The notes beneath the pieces were generated by a model. That model did not search any database and was not told the DNA's origin. It saw nothing but the letters and a program-made list of their open reading frames with translations. From assembly GCA_028023455.1 (NCBI GenBank), contig JAQFVV010000284.1:162501-226500 (forward strand): a stretch of DNA of 64,000 nt, in the 5' to 3' direction. Positions 23,400 through 35,959 of this stretch are shown one piece after another (position 1 is the stretch's first letter; each line of letters starts with the position of its first letter). Position numbers and translations under genes: made by a program. This DNA comes from Epiperipatus broadwayi. Taxonomy: Eukaryota; Onychophora; Udeonychophora; Euonychophora; Peripatidae.

Positions 23400-24587
23400 G
23401 CCAGTATAGTTTAAAAAATCTCTTTGCTTTAGTTGTTAATTAAGGATTTGTAAATAGGTTGCTATTATTATTGTTGTTAATTATTTTATTGTTGTTTACT
23501 TCAAGTTTATTTATTGTGACATGTATTTTGTTTTATGATGATGAGATTTTAATACCCATGAATATATATGAATTTGCAAGTGTGCCTGTATAAAAAAAAT
23601 ATTATTAACAGTAGAATTTAAATTGCTAATTATAATTAGATTGTACTTTTATTTTTATTCTTTTAGAATTATAAAAGATGTAATGATATTATTCTGGTTG
23701 TTTATTTATTTTGTAGATCATAAAAATAAAATTTTCAATGTAATATATATTTTTTTTATTGAGAATTATTTTTGTTTTGTTATATAAAAAAAATATTTTA
23801 AAATCAACAATCAACTGTGTTAAAAATTTTTCAAACCACATGGGAGTTTATAACAATAGGCCAAAATATTACTATGGAAACCCAGTATACCTATCATGAA
23901 GTCTTAATATAAAAAACAGAAGAAGAATGAAGTCATAGCTTTATTTTTCTGAACTACAAATTATTTTTGGGATGTTAATCTAATAATTACTGGATCATGA
24001 TTTAACACAAAAATTGTCAGCTAATTACACTTTATTATGAAAGAGGCAAATCTGCCTCTCCACTGCCTAACTTATTTCACCATTGAAATCTAATAGAATA
24101 TGTAGCCTGAAATGAAACCTGTGTTCATAAATAGATTTCAGAAAATAGCTATTTATATATTTTGTTTTAACTTCAAATTTCTTTAATGATCCATAGTAAT
24201 AATTAAATTTAATTATTTGTATAATTGAATATCAAGAAAATGATTGCTATCAATTGTTCTAACAACAAGAAAAAAATCTATCATTTCATTAATAATATGT
24301 ATTCATATTTTAAAGTCACTTTGAGCTACTCTGGAATAAATAAAATAAAAGAAAATGACTGAAATAGTTGGTTGATTGGAAAATGAAGAGACATTAAAAG
24401 AAATTAAATGGTAATTAAAAATTGTCTTATTTTTTTTTGTTTTATACGTTTATTTTTTTATAACATTTAAAATATATCTTTATCAAAGTGTATACAATTG
24501 TAACATTTGAAAACTAACCTATAAGTTTATTTTTCAATGTTAAAATCCTAATAATAATGAAAGTCAATTTTTCATATATATATATAT
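23400..24587. other. unassigned AT-rich DNA
   Basis: No ORF or repeat unit recognised. (TA)n at about 24,576-24,587 abuts the Merlin-like element. Confidence 0.45.
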
Positions 24588-24595
24588 GTTTATTT

Positions 24596-25540
24596 GGTAA
24601 TACAGCATCGATTGATCCACTCCATAAGATGGTGCTGTTTCTACGCTAAAGCACATAAATATGCTGTTTACAAGGCCGCTCATAGATCTTACAGCCTAGT
24701 AAACTGTTCAACCGCTAAGATGTTGAAGTGCACCCATTACCCCAACATCTCTAGTATATTAAACATTATTAGTGACAAGTATGCAAGACTCTCTATAGAC
24801 ATTACTCTTAACTATTGTACAGTGTATGATGTGAAGATTTCTGCATTTTAAATGTCGAAAACTATATTATAACGTGTTTTTTTTGGCTTCGATGTATTTT
24901 TTTTTTCATTTTCGTTCATAAAAATTGTAACGATTTTCCAAATGCCCCTGGTTTCATTGTCAGGAGTCAGAATTCAGTTAATGAGGATTGTTAGTCACAA
25001 TTCGGCAAAGTTCACGATCAAGTCGTGCACTTTCCAACACTTTTTCGAGATCAAAACATTTAAATGGCAGACTACAGAAGCAGATGCGGTGGCCTTTCTT
25101 CAACAGAGAAATATTCTCCTCACCCAGAAGAACTGCCTTTGTGGTAGTTTAATGAAAGTAAAAAGCCAAAAAAAATATAAAAAGTTACTTTTAAAAAAAA
25201 GAAGACCGTAATCAAAAGCGAAAAAAAAAAAAAGTTACTTTAAAAAAAAAAAAGACCATAACCCAATTTTGTTAAACAACAAGTTTTACCAAAAAAGTAA
25301 AGAAGAAAAAGGTTTTTACAAAATGTATTAAAAAAAATATTTAAAAATCAATTTATTTATTTAAAAAAAAAAGAAAATACAGTCCCAAAAAAAAAAAAAA
25401 ATCCAAACCAAAAAAAAAAAAAAAACACGATAACATTACAAAATAATAATAATCAAATCAGCACGGTAATGTTATATCTATTCGTTTTTTACTAGCAACA
25501 GTGCCATCTTATGGTGTGGATCAATCGATGCTGTATTACC
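24596..25540 (+). mobile_element. Merlin-like DNA transposon, internally deleted
   Basis: Inverted ends of about 44 bp: GGTAATACAGCATCGATTGA... at 24,596-24,639 and its reverse complement at 25,497-25,540, with three mismatches. Flanks are GTTTATTT (24,588-24,595) and ATTTATTT (25,541-25,548), an 8-bp duplication with one difference. Known family: Merlin elements (IS1016/ISXO2-related) have ends beginning GG and 8-9-bp duplications. Inside lies a piece like the N-terminal zinc-ribbon region of ISXO2-type transposases. The catalytic domain is absent, replaced by an A-rich, partly tandem block (about 25,150-25,440), so the copy is non-autonomous. A 6-bp TTTATT duplication with TGG...CCA ends is an alternative reading. 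Confidence 0.7.
24942..25211 (+). pseudogene. Merlin/ISXO2-type transposase N-terminal remnant
   Basis: 89 codons from ATG 24,942. Residues 44-60 (TTEADAVAFLQQRNILL) and C65-x-C67-G68 (NCLCGSLMKV) match the start of ISXO2-like transposases as I know them: a T/S-E-x-x-A-hydrophobic-x-F-L helix followed by the first half of a zinc ribbon. The second cysteine pair and the DDE-type core are missing; the frame runs into Lys-coding A runs. It sits between matched inverted ends, which supports the call. An upstream 85-codon opening (24,594-24,851 +) overlaps the left inverted end and is unlikely to be a separate gene. Confidence 0.55.
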
Positions 25541-25615
25541 ATTTATTTATTTTAAAGAAATTTATATTTGAAATTGCACAAATATTATTAATTGCCAAGG
25601 TAAAATTAATGATTG

Positions 25616-25618
<3 letters not shown>

Positions 25619-25691
<73 letters not shown>
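25619..25691. repeat. (TA)36 microsatellite
   Basis: Uninterrupted TA tract about 75 bp downstream of the Merlin-like element. Confidence 0.97.
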
Positions 25692-25694
<3 letters not shown>

Positions 25695-27660
25695 GCTTAC
25701 AACAGGTCTACACACCTGACCCAATGTTTTCTTCAATATTTGAATTCAGACCAAGAAAATTAAAGATCTTATCTGCTGGCTTATATAAAATGTAGTATAT
25801 CTACATAGAGATGTGCAGATAAACCAATGTGTTTGAAGTAAAATATCCTGCATACTTAAATACAAATGTGATATATCCATTTGTAAGCATATAAGATAGA
25901 CTAATGTGTTGAAATATTATTTTTTTTTATCTATTGGGAGTAAGCAAATAAATTGTTTGTTTACATGGTGCGTATATATATGTGCAGATAAACGTATGCA
26001 TATAAACTAATGTGTTCGTTTATTGGTAGAAATTAATCATTTTTCTATTTTTTTTTATTCGTTTAATTTTATTAATAAATAAAACACTAATTGACTGATA
26101 AAACGGACAAAATTAAAGATTAAAATTTATATGAAGTTTAAAGTCTTGTTAGATGATCGAATTAGAATAATACAAATGAAATAAATATAATAACATTTTG
26201 TAAATTTATTTTTTTATGTGTATCAAGTTTATAATAGGTTTTTAGTAATCATGTGGTGAAAGAGCGGTTCTTTTTACAAGTGAAAAAAAAAGCAGATGAT
26301 GTTGAGAAGAAGAGACCGGGATTTTGAACAGATAGCAATGGAAAAAAAAAATTAAGTTTTTATTTTCTTAAAAAAAGAAAAAAAGCAAAGAACTTTTTAG
26401 CATTTTTAAAAGAAAAATGTTTATAATGTCCAGGAGTTAAACTGTAATTCAAAATTAATAGTTTTTGAACTTGTAAATTAAGATCTTCTATAAGTAAATT
26501 TCTTTATAATAATATAAAGGAAAGGGAAATCTGGAACTACTAAGAATTAACTATTGTCTTTAAAATCATTTTTAGACATAATTAAGATAAATTATAAACA
26601 ATGGTTGATAAGATAAGAAACATTACAATGTGTTTGGAGTAAAAAAACTAATGCTGTGGGGATCTTTCTAGCCAACCTCCAGGTCATTACTTGATTATGA
26701 AATCATCAAATCGGTCCTCCGAATGTCTATTTTGAAAAAGAAAATTCTGGTACACAAACATTTTTTCATGGATTCATATAATCAGGAATGGATAAATAAA
26801 AATAACAGAGCTGATAAACTGGAATTTTTAGCCATGGAAATGGACATCTTAAAATTTTCTAATTGAAAGTATGTATTGTTTTTTTTTTTTATTGTGTGCT
26901 TAAAATGTTTTTTTTCTGTAATTTGATCAACTACAATTTAAAGTGAACAAATGGATGGAAAAATATTTTGTTGATATAAATTCAAAAGGGAATTCTCTTT
27001 AATTAATAGATATATATACATTTTTTTTTAATAAAGTAAATTTTTAGATTCCTCTAGAAGTCAACAATAACCTGTCCAGGTGATCTCATTACAAGTAAGA
27101 TTTATACATATAATATTGAGCATAAGACTTTGAGACAATATACTAATCAATGTTACTAATCTATATACTAATCAATGTTACTAATCTTTTCTTTTAGTTT
27201 TATTTATTCTGAATATACGACTAATCCTTCCGAATAAATGGTCTTTAGCTATCATTAATTTCTACCATAATCTCAACCTACATATAGATAAATGGGAGTG
27301 GGCAGTCATAATGATAATATATTTAATTTAACTTATAAATATTGTAACAGTTGTTTTAATGGGGTAATTTTTTAAGTAATGAACTTTTATTATGATTTTC
27401 TCTATCTTGTGTTATGTATATATTTAATGAATCAGAGAATAATGTTGTATCTAATATGAGTCGACTATTGCATTTTTATTTCTTGTATGAAGTCACCAAG
27501 ATGATAAAAAAACCATTAGGTTTTTTTTTATAACTAAATATTAATCTGTCTTATTATTTCTTGCTTATAAATAGTTATATATTTTTATATATGTTGTTAA
27601 TAAATAAGTTGTTTAAATCAATCTGATCTCTGTTTGGTCATCACCACCATCACTATGCAT
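25692..27660. other. unassigned AT-rich DNA
   Basis: No protein-like ORF. Small direct duplication 'atactaatcaatgttactaatct' at 27,140-27,188. Confidence 0.45.
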
Positions 27661-27669
27661 TTGTACCAA

Positions 27670-27805
27670 CAGATGTTCATCATCATCATCACATGCTTTT
27701 ACATTACTATAGGTTTGATGATGATCATCATCACATTATCAATTTACACTATTATAGGTTTGATGATCATCATCATCATTAAATATTGCTTTAACAAATA
27801 ATTGA
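27670..27805. repeat. (ATC)n with a ~56-bp tandem unit
   Basis: Two units of 'tcatcatcaca...cta(t)tataggtttgatgat' with ATC runs at their junctions. Confidence 0.8.
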
Positions 27806-28085
27806 TCATCATCAGTATTTTCCTATAACTATGCTTATACATAAGCCTAATTCATTTAAAATTGAGTAGTTCCATCCCTGAAGAAAGTTGATTGTAAGAA
27901 CTCCCTGAGTACGAATTCCATGGTGTAATGGGGCTTAAAACGGAGATGTATGAATATGCGCTGCTCTAGGTTACATTTAAACGTTTTAAAGTAGATTATA
28001 GGATAGTATCGCTAGCATCTTATTTGAAGGCTCAGGCCTGATAGTAGTGAGATGTGCTCTCTTTATTACATGCCATTGCTAATTC

Positions 28086-28440
28086 TGTAACATCTAACAC
28101 ACCCAAATGTGTTGTCGAATCACAAATTTATGACACCACTTTTTGTATTCGGTTGACACATTTCATTCAAGTTATCCAATTACTATGTCATATTCGTGTC
28201 ATCATATGGTGTACATTGTGGTTCTGTTGTATATGGCACCATTAACTTTGGAGTGGCAGATTCCATTAGATCTGGCACACAATGTATTAGGCATGAGGAT
28301 GTGTTACAGTTGATAGAGGTATCCAAGTGTATTTTTGGACCGGGACATCAGTGTATGGCCATCCATTATATCTGATGCCGCAACAGGGTATGGCAGCTAG
28401 GGTTAATAGATTTGTCCCATTATATCTGGTGCCCAAAACG
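28086..28440 (+). other. probable LTR end and leader of the plus-strand retrotransposon
   Basis: TGTAACATCTAACACACCC at 28,086 has the TGTAAC start also used by the long-LTR family further on. Three related blocks of the form CCATTA(T/G)ATCTG follow at 28,263, 28,363 and 28,418. The last continues TGGTGCCCAAAACG (28,427-28,440), close to the TGGCGCCCAA primer-binding site common in Gypsy elements. A Gag-like frame begins 500 bp downstream on the same strand. LTR limits are not proven; no 3' partner LTR is present in the window. Confidence 0.4.
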
Positions 28441-28697
28441 TTTAGGCATGAATAGAGTTTAGATGCAAAGGAGGTTCAGCCATTAGACTGAAATTTAAAA
28501 AAAAAAAATTTAATGTTTTTTATTTTACCCTTAATCTTTAAATCTTAAATCCATATTGGACATACTCTGTTATATAAGACCAGTATGTATTCAATAGGAA
28601 TGATGATGAACAGATATATCAATTGTTGTTTTTGGAAATTTAAAATTCTTGTCAAAAATAATTAAATAAATAAATAACATTAAGAGTAAATGAAGAA

Positions 28698-28764
28698 TGT
28701 AGCATGTGATGAGATGAACAAATAGAGATTAACATGTGATGAAATGAACAAATGGAGATCAACT
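28698..28764. repeat. 33-bp tandem duplication in the retrotransposon leader
   Basis: Two units of 'catgtgatgaaatgaacaaa' followed by 'tggagatcaac' with three differences, between the primer-site candidate and the Gag start. Confidence 0.85.
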
Positions 28765-28941
28765 TATAAATAAAGAAATGATAAGTAAAATTAAAGTTAG
28801 ATGAATTAGGCAAGCTTAAACACCAGTTTAAAAAAATAGACATTCAATAGTTAGGTGATGACATGGAGTGGTTAGGAGTCCTGCAGCAATGTATTTAAAT
28901 ATTGATAAGTATAAAGTTATATTGAATAAGTATTTGGATAC

Positions 28942-31230
28942 ATGTTATTGAGAAGTGGATTATTATTGAAAAGTAAGAGTATAAATATGATGGAAGAGAT
29001 ATTAGATACTGGTATTCTGGAAGGAGAGAGTGATATTGATAATAGTGATGGGGAGGGGTGTTTATCAATCCAAATTTTGGGGGGTCTATTATGGAAGAGA
29101 ATGAAACTCCACAGAGACTGGAAGAAAATCAAATAGCTTTCCAGATGCAAGAAGTCGCCACTGGCAAGACAGTTCAAGCATCTGATACTGAAAATATTTC
29201 CATCTTGCAGACAATGTTTCAAGAAATGATGAATAAGTTAATCATTAGTATCAAGACAGATATGAACAAATTGGAGGCAAATATGGCAACTAAAACAGAT
29301 ATCAATAATATAAAAACTGGTATTAATAGTTTAGAAGCAAACATGAACACTATGGAGACTAGAATTAATGCTAGTTTAGAAACAAACATGGATAGTATGG
29401 AGACTAGAATAAATGTCAGCTTAGAAACAAACATGAATAGTATGGAGGCAAGAATAACTGCTAGTATGTGCAATAAAGTGGATGCTATGAGAGAATATAT
29501 GAATGTGAAATTAGAAAGTATGGCAACTAGAGATATCGTGAACAAGCTGGAAACAGAACTGAAAGAAGATGTATATCTTTTGAGAAAAAAATTGAAAAGT
29601 GATATGAATAAGGTAGAAGCAAGAACAAAAGCAGAAATGGAGGAAGTTGAGGAAAAGCTGATTAAGAATATGGAACAATTATCTTTAGGATTTGGAAATG
29701 TACAAAAGGACAGCATTGAACTTAAGCAAGGGATGGTTAAAATGAAAGAAGAGATGGATGAAAGGATTATACAGTGTGGTGACCAGTATACGGTCTTAAC
29801 AGATAGTTTTGTGGTTCAGCTGGATACCAAACTTAAAGAAGTTTATAAGACCCATGAAACTTTCAGGGAAGATATAAAGAAGAGTCAAGAAAAGCAAGAA
29901 AGTAAAATCGAAGAGGAAATTCAAGCCATTCATGCCAAATTGGCTCATCTTTCAACATATGGGATAAAGAAGGTAAAATACCCAATGGTGTTGAGGATAT
30001 ATTGAATCGACGGTTGGACCAATTTGGAAACAAATTAATGTCTTTGGAAACTAACTGCTACACCAAAATAGACTGGAGGAACTCACTGAGAGTATAGTTG
30101 AAATATGGGGTCAGGCTGATAGAATGGATAAGTCAATGAATTGAAGACATTCAATAGGGGGATCTCAAGGGGACCCAAGATTACTAACATGTATATCGCG
30201 ACAAACTGAAACTAGCACAAAGACTAAGAAACATGGAGAAAAGAGGGAGGTTAATTTGAATCATTTGGAAGTAGCTGTTAAGGATCCACAAAGTATGAGC
30301 AACCATTATGTGGAATCCACTCTCCCATCTTATGTCTTAACTGGAGAGGATGATGGCCTCCACAATGTTCAGTTTAGAAGACACTCTTCCAAAAATATAT
30401 CAAACTCATTCTGATCAATATATGATGAATCCACAAAAGAATGTTTTGGAAATTATGAAAATTCATACACCTTCCACCCAGATGAATGTAAGTAATCAGT
30501 TCGTTAAGTTAAAGGTGTTTAAAGGAGCGACAAATGAAGCACCAATAGACCATTTACGAAGTTTAAACTTGTATTTTTCAGTAAATAGGAATTTGTCTGA
30601 GGGTGAGAAGATAATAATTGCCTATAGCCAGCTGCAAGGAAATGCCTTGATGTAGTGGGAATCTTTATTTCAAACACTATCTACCTTTGAAGATTATAAA
30701 ATGTTACTGACCAGGAACTTTTGAAATAGGTACTGACAGAAGGCTATACTGTATCAAATGTTTCAGGAGAAGTATAGATCACTATCTGCAGAAACACTAA
30801 CCAAGTTTTTTAGATGGCAGGTTATAAAATTACATACATTAAATACATATCATTTTAATGAAAGTGAGATTATAAGAATTGTAAAAAAAACTTCCATTGA
30901 GGATAGAACAATCACTGTTGTGCACAAATGTGGTAAATATTGAGCAGGTAGCCAAGTTATTAACTAGCATTGATATGAATATCCTCAGTTTATCTACTAG
31001 AGCTCCTGAAAAAAGGAAAGAAGATACAGCTATAAATGCAATATTTTATCAAAAACGGAAAAATAACAATGATCCTAATCACTGGAAAGGTAAAGCCAGG
31101 CCAAATAGTCCCCAAAATATATGGTCACCAAAAAAAAAACTGGTCTAATTATGGAAAAGTTCAAATAAGTCCTCTTAATAGTCCAGGGAAGTCACCAAAA
31201 CCCAGGTGTAGTAACCATACACTCAAAAAC
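28942..31230 (+). pseudogene. Gag of a Gypsy-like LTR retrotransposon, multiply broken
   Basis: The ATG at 28,942 opens MLLRSGLLLKSKS, like the M-x-x-RSG start of many insect Gag proteins. The reading shifts near the G-rich run at 29,051-29,058 into a 305-codon frame (internal ATG 29,091 to TGA 30,003). That frame is a long coiled coil with four repeats of the MET/MEARI-x-x-SLETNMNS type (residues about 80-145), then Lys/Glu-rich heptads. Further frames follow: 30,350-30,655 holds the capsid-like region (FVKLKVFKGATNEAPIDHLRSL to WESLF, across a TAG at 30,653), and pieces continue to 31,230. Gag would form the particle that packages element RNA. At least five breaks. The minus-strand Gag at 36-38 kb is a relative with the same layout but different sequence. 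The antisense opening 29,219-29,716 is a shadow. Confidence 0.8.
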
Positions 31231-31296
31231 CAAAATCAACCAAACTAGCAGGGTACTTGAGGTTATGTTCTTTCATCTCAAGACACCAAAGATACC

Positions 31297-31518
31297 ATGA
31301 GGAACATGCAACTGACTCCTTATAGAGAGATCACTAACATGACCTGTTCAGGGGATGATAAAGTACCTAACTTTGCTTTACAAAGCTGCCCCATGATAGA
31401 GGTTTTGTTTGAGGGTCTACTGGTTAAGGCACTATTAGATTCTGGTAGTCAGATTTCAGTGGTGTCAGACAATTTTTTTCAAAAAATTCTGATCAAAAAC
31501 CCCAATGTCAAAATTCTT
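31297..31518 (+). pseudogene. retroviral-type aspartic protease start, truncated
   Basis: The frame from ATG 31,297 contains MIEVLFEGLLVKALLDSGSQ followed by ISVVSDNFF. D48-S49-G50 is the catalytic D-S/T-G of retroviral-type aspartic proteases, preceded by the usual hydrophobic strand. The protein stops being element-like at about 31,518, where the sequence switches without a gap to the end of the 31,519-35,477 LTR; the remaining codons to 31,581 come from that LTR. The flap and second conserved block are lost. Position directly after Gag on the same strand fits gag-pro order. Confidence 0.75.
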
Positions 31519-34500
31519 CCTCTCATATCCACTGCTATATTATTTAAAGAGATGATAATTCTATTCAATAATGACGTATAATTTTGAATAACACAGCCTT
31601 TTTTTTTTTTTTTTTTTAGAATCTCAGTCAGAATAATAAAAAGACAAGGGTGCTTTTTGTGTCCTTCCATCATCCATGACAACACAATAATATAACTAAG
31701 ATTTATTACTTAGACAATTTAACTAAATGGGAATGGAATAATGTGCAACCAAAGTTAATGGTTTGGGAATAAATTCATTTTTTTTTATACAAAGGTGAAT
31801 GTTTAGTCTTAAGTTTTCAACTCCATAAATAATTATCATTAAACTAAAATATAATGACATATTCCGATCTGCTTAACTTTATTTATCTGGTATATTAAGT
31901 TTTTAAGAATTTGGAATGATTTCGGACTCAAGAAAAGGTTTTGCAAATATTGTGCAAACACTTATATTTAGCATATAAAAACAAAAAAAAATGAATCTAC
32001 AACAAATTTTAACAAGACTATAATTTATTATTATCACAAAAAAAAATATATGAACATTTATTCAATAATCCCATAGTAATACAAAAATATAAAATATAAT
32101 TGACATTAATCTGTATACTCTTTTGGTTATGGACTAGAGGTTACTACTTCTCCTGCATGCAATCATATGGATTGATTAACTAAAAATACATTTCATTACC
32201 AATACATTGTTTATTAAATTTTGATAACCTTGTAGAAGCTTTTACTCAAAATTATTGACTAACTATTTTTGTTTTGGTTTTTTTTTTTTTTAAATGATTA
32301 ATCCCATCATATGCAATATGCAAAATATTAAATTTATTTCTAATACATTTACTTTATTTATGGTCTTTAATGGGATAACCTATTCTAATTATAGGCCAGT
32401 TATCAGAAGTTACACTTACCATCTTACATTTAACTTAATGCTAACTTAAGTTATGATACAAATTTTATTCATATGTATAATTTTAAATATGAGTATTATT
32501 TAATTACTAACCAGAATTAAATATTGCATTTGAATATTCCTTCAGTAAATAAGCGTTTTAAATTACACAATTTTAATTACTTTCTCCATTGATTTACTTG
32601 TCAAATACTAGCAATATTTAGCAGCACAATACAGATATCGACCCTAGTTACTAACGCACTATTTATACTAAAGTGGATCTTGAGGAACTAACACCTCCAA
32701 TATAACCTTTATCTTGCCCAAACTTTCAAAATTAAGCACAATAATCAACACCTTCCATGGTGGAGCTATCTTTATTTTCACATGAGGAATATGGAATAAC
32801 CACGAAGGTTTGTAAAGTAATCTACTACATTAAAATATTTTGGTGGTTTCTTACCTCTTACTTGGGCATACAACGAACACACACCAAATACAATCCTCTC
32901 CTGGGATTTAAACGAATGAAACATACTAAATGCTAGATAAATTCTTGATCGTCCTATCTATGAGAATCGATCACTTGGGCTATAAACATACCCGAACATT
33001 ATATTTAAAATCTTCCTCTCATGGAAAACAAAGCTTTTGGGGAGATCATTTTTCATCCCACAAAATAAATACATTATAATTATTACCTATGCGAATATTA
33101 AGCATATACCAATGCTATATCTGGGCAGGATAAGTAAATACACTGATTATAATAAACTTATGTTACCGGGTATACTTTGATCAACATCTGAAATCAATGA
33201 ACATCATAGAATAAAAGTATAATAATTTTAATTTTAATAAAGGAACATTCAAAATAGTTGGTAGCATACTATCTTAAACTAAATAAAGTGGATGTGTTAT
33301 TTAAGAATAATTAGGAATAACTTCCTCAATTAATACAGTATAAATTCGTTTCAAAACTTTAACAAGAAATATTTTGTTATAGCATTTTTTTTTTTAGTTA
33401 CTTCTGATAATTTTCAATATTTATTTTACCCCTTAAATATCTAAATATTTTTCTTTTACATATCTAACATACAAAATTTCTACCTACAATGGTATGTAAT
33501 AATTAAAACATATTTTATAGATTTTTTTTTTTCCGTGTTAAATATCAACTTAACCAATAATAATTATATTAAAACATACCTTTGTCATTACAAGGCTATT
33601 AAATATCACTTGACCATACAGACTTTAATCTATGTGATATAAAAAAAATACATATTATTTATAACTTAGTTTTAAACAATCATTAATTAACAAGTGCATA
33701 CTCTCTCATTAGAAAATGTTTTTCTGTTGAGCAATTGGTCCAGGTGCAGAGCTTTATCCAGTCGTATTTCACGAAGCAAGTTTAAAAACAATAAACGCAT
33801 GGTATTATTTCCTTTAAATAAAAGTTTTTCTCTTATTTTGTGCACTTAATAAATTAGGTAAAGAAAAATATAGCAGAATTGAAGATTAATTCTTACTTGA
33901 ATTAAACTACTACAATTTTGGGATCCAAGAAAAAAATAGACTTCTAACATAGACGAATATTTGACAATAGACGATAAACATACACAATATTTTTTTTTAT
34001 TGATGATACGTATACTTATTAGCTAGCTTACTTATGGACGAAAATGCGCAATTTTCCGAGAGATTATTATGATAATAACTGCAGTCAATTTACTTGTACA
34101 TGAAGTTTTAATAATTCCAACTGATGTATAATATAATATATCATTTATTTTTATCATTAAGTCACTAAGATATTTGGTTTTGTTCATACTTTAGGAATTA
34201 TAAATTTTTTTTAACGGTAACTTCTCCGTAAGAATGCCCCTATATAACTTTTCCTATATTTACTCTGAGAAAGTTTATATTCTTTTTTATATATTTTTTT
34301 AAAAAAATATACAGGTGCATAATTTAATCTTATTTATCATTATTATTATTTCCAGACAATTCTTGGTGAATAAAACATATTTTAACGTATGTAACTACAT
34401 TACTTGTAAAGGCAGACAATATTGAGAAAGAGCGCGAAAATGTTTCTAGTTGATTTTCCTTGGTTTCAAAATATTTCTTTCAATTATTTTTTTTTTTTTC

Positions 34501-35477
34501 TTTCTATACCAAGAAAATATCAATAAATGACATAAAGTTAATAAATAATTATTTCTTTCTTGGAAATCGCTTCTTTTCCTTAATTTAGATATAATATAAT
34601 TTTTCGTGACTCTTTTAGTTACATCTGTCATTTTTGAACTTTAGCGTGAGACAATAAATTTTTAAGTATAAAAGGTCTTTAAATAGGTAGATGGCAAAGA
34701 AAATCAGGATATCTTATCAAAAAAATTTAGCCACACATTATATTATTAAAATTTTACTTTGATTACATTTATTTCTGCAAAATAAAATGAAAAAATTGAG
34801 TTACCAAATTTCAGCACTGTTCCTTCCTTGAAAACTAAAAGCAGACTATCTTTTTCAAAAAAAATGATCTTGATTATGAAATTGGTTGTTTCGTTTTGTT
34901 GTTGTTGTTTTTTTTTTTTTTTTAGCGACCTCTTCCAGAAAAATAATCATTTGATTATAACATAAACAAAAGAAAGGAAAAACCTATTACAATCATATAG
35001 TTTTAGTATTATTTACCTGGATTACAAAGTAATTTGACAATATAAAAAAAATAATAAATACATTAAATTAACAATCAGTGATGTATAATTCTTTAAACAT
35101 TATATTTTTTTATTTTTTTCTTTCTTTTTTTTTTTACAAAAAGAAATTACCAGAAGTTATTGTGCTTTATGATAAGACACTCATCCACTCCCCTCTCTAC
35201 CCATCCAAAATCAATTACTGTTTAGCTTTTATACCATATTAATTTGCTCTAATTATTAATATCTCAATTAAATTATTCATGTTCTCTCTTTAAAAATGAC
35301 ATTGAGTTATTAAATCTATTAGTTATTCACCCAAAACATGCCAAAGTGAGTGAATAGCATACTTTATTAATCAATTATTACTATTGTTATTTTATCTTTT
35401 TATTTCTTTAAAGAATAGCATTGTTTTCCTGCAGAAATAATGCCAAGTAAACCAAGTGTCAATAACACTAGGTTACA
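31519..35477 (-). repeat. 3' LTR (copy 1) of the long-LTR retrotransposon, truncated
   Basis: Nearly identical by eye to 39,050-43,015: only about 20 scattered substitutions plus homopolymer-length differences in 3.96 kb, so the insertion is young. On the minus strand it begins TGTAACCTAGTGTTATTGAC at 35,477, directly after a polypurine tract, which marks it as the 3' LTR. Its far end is cut at 31,519, about 390 bp short of copy 2's end, where it abuts the plus-strand protease fragment. No coding sequence seen inside. Poly-T runs read as Phe/Lys ORFs (31,479-31,685) are not genes. Confidence 0.9.
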
Positions 35478-35479
35478 AT

Positions 35480-35490
35480 TCTCCCACCGT
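35480..35490 (-). promoter_or_regulatory. polypurine tract for plus-strand DNA priming
   Basis: The minus strand reads GGTGGGAGAAT immediately followed by TGTAACC, the LTR start. A purine run at this exact position primes second-strand synthesis in LTR elements and fixes the orientation as minus. Confidence 0.85.
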
Positions 35491-35598
35491 TATAATAAAT
35501 AAAAAATAAAATAATATATGCATTTTTAACACTTCTTATGGTATTACTAAGTTTATATCCTACTTCTTTCTTATGTCAATAAATACAGTTTAAAGGAT

Positions 35599-35905
35599 TT
35601 AATTTTGCTTGGGATATGGTAGTAAGCTTCGGGCATTATAGGTACCTCTTGTTCCATCAGGGGTTGAGACTAAAAAGGCATTCTCACCCACTTGTTTCAC
35701 AATTTCATAGGGGCCTTCATAAAGATACATGAATTTTCTAAACATATGTTTCCGGAGATTACTCACATGGGGAGTTCTAATTAAAACAAAATCATGGACT
35801 TTAAAAGGATGTGGACTGGTTTTGGAATAACGAGTGCGTTTATCACCCATCTTTTTAAGGTTAATTCTGGCCAGTGCTTGGTCATGTTCTACATTATGCT
35901 GTTCC
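35599..35905 (-). pseudogene. integrase C-terminal stub of pol
   Basis: Reading EQHNVEHDQALARINLKK and then, from codon 1 of the 83-codon open frame at 35,850, a segment with FVLIRTPHVSN and FMYLYEGPYEIVKQVGENAF, ending at TAA near 35,599. The 'YEGPY.I' block is the small barrel at the integrase C-terminus of Gypsy-type pol proteins, which binds DNA non-specifically. Everything from protease through the integrase core is missing between here and the Gag stop at 35,960, so pol was deleted internally. The stub ends about 110 bp before the polypurine tract, the normal location for the end of pol. Confidence 0.85.
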
Positions 35906-35959
35906 CCATATGTTTAAAAATAGGGCCCCGAAGTGAGGAACATTCCTGCGAGGTCCTTT

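Noticed and set aside
28054-28245. 63-codon ORF at 28.1 kb
   Set aside because: Lies within the LTR/leader-like segment; composition and position do not support a gene.
29219-29716. 165-codon minus-strand ORF rich in Ser, Ile and Phe
   Set aside because: Antisense shadow of the plus-strand coiled-coil Gag; no motif.
34446-34631. 61-codon minus ORF inside the LTR (related one at 48,119-48,322)
   Set aside because: No protein-like composition, and the frame is not kept between LTR copies.
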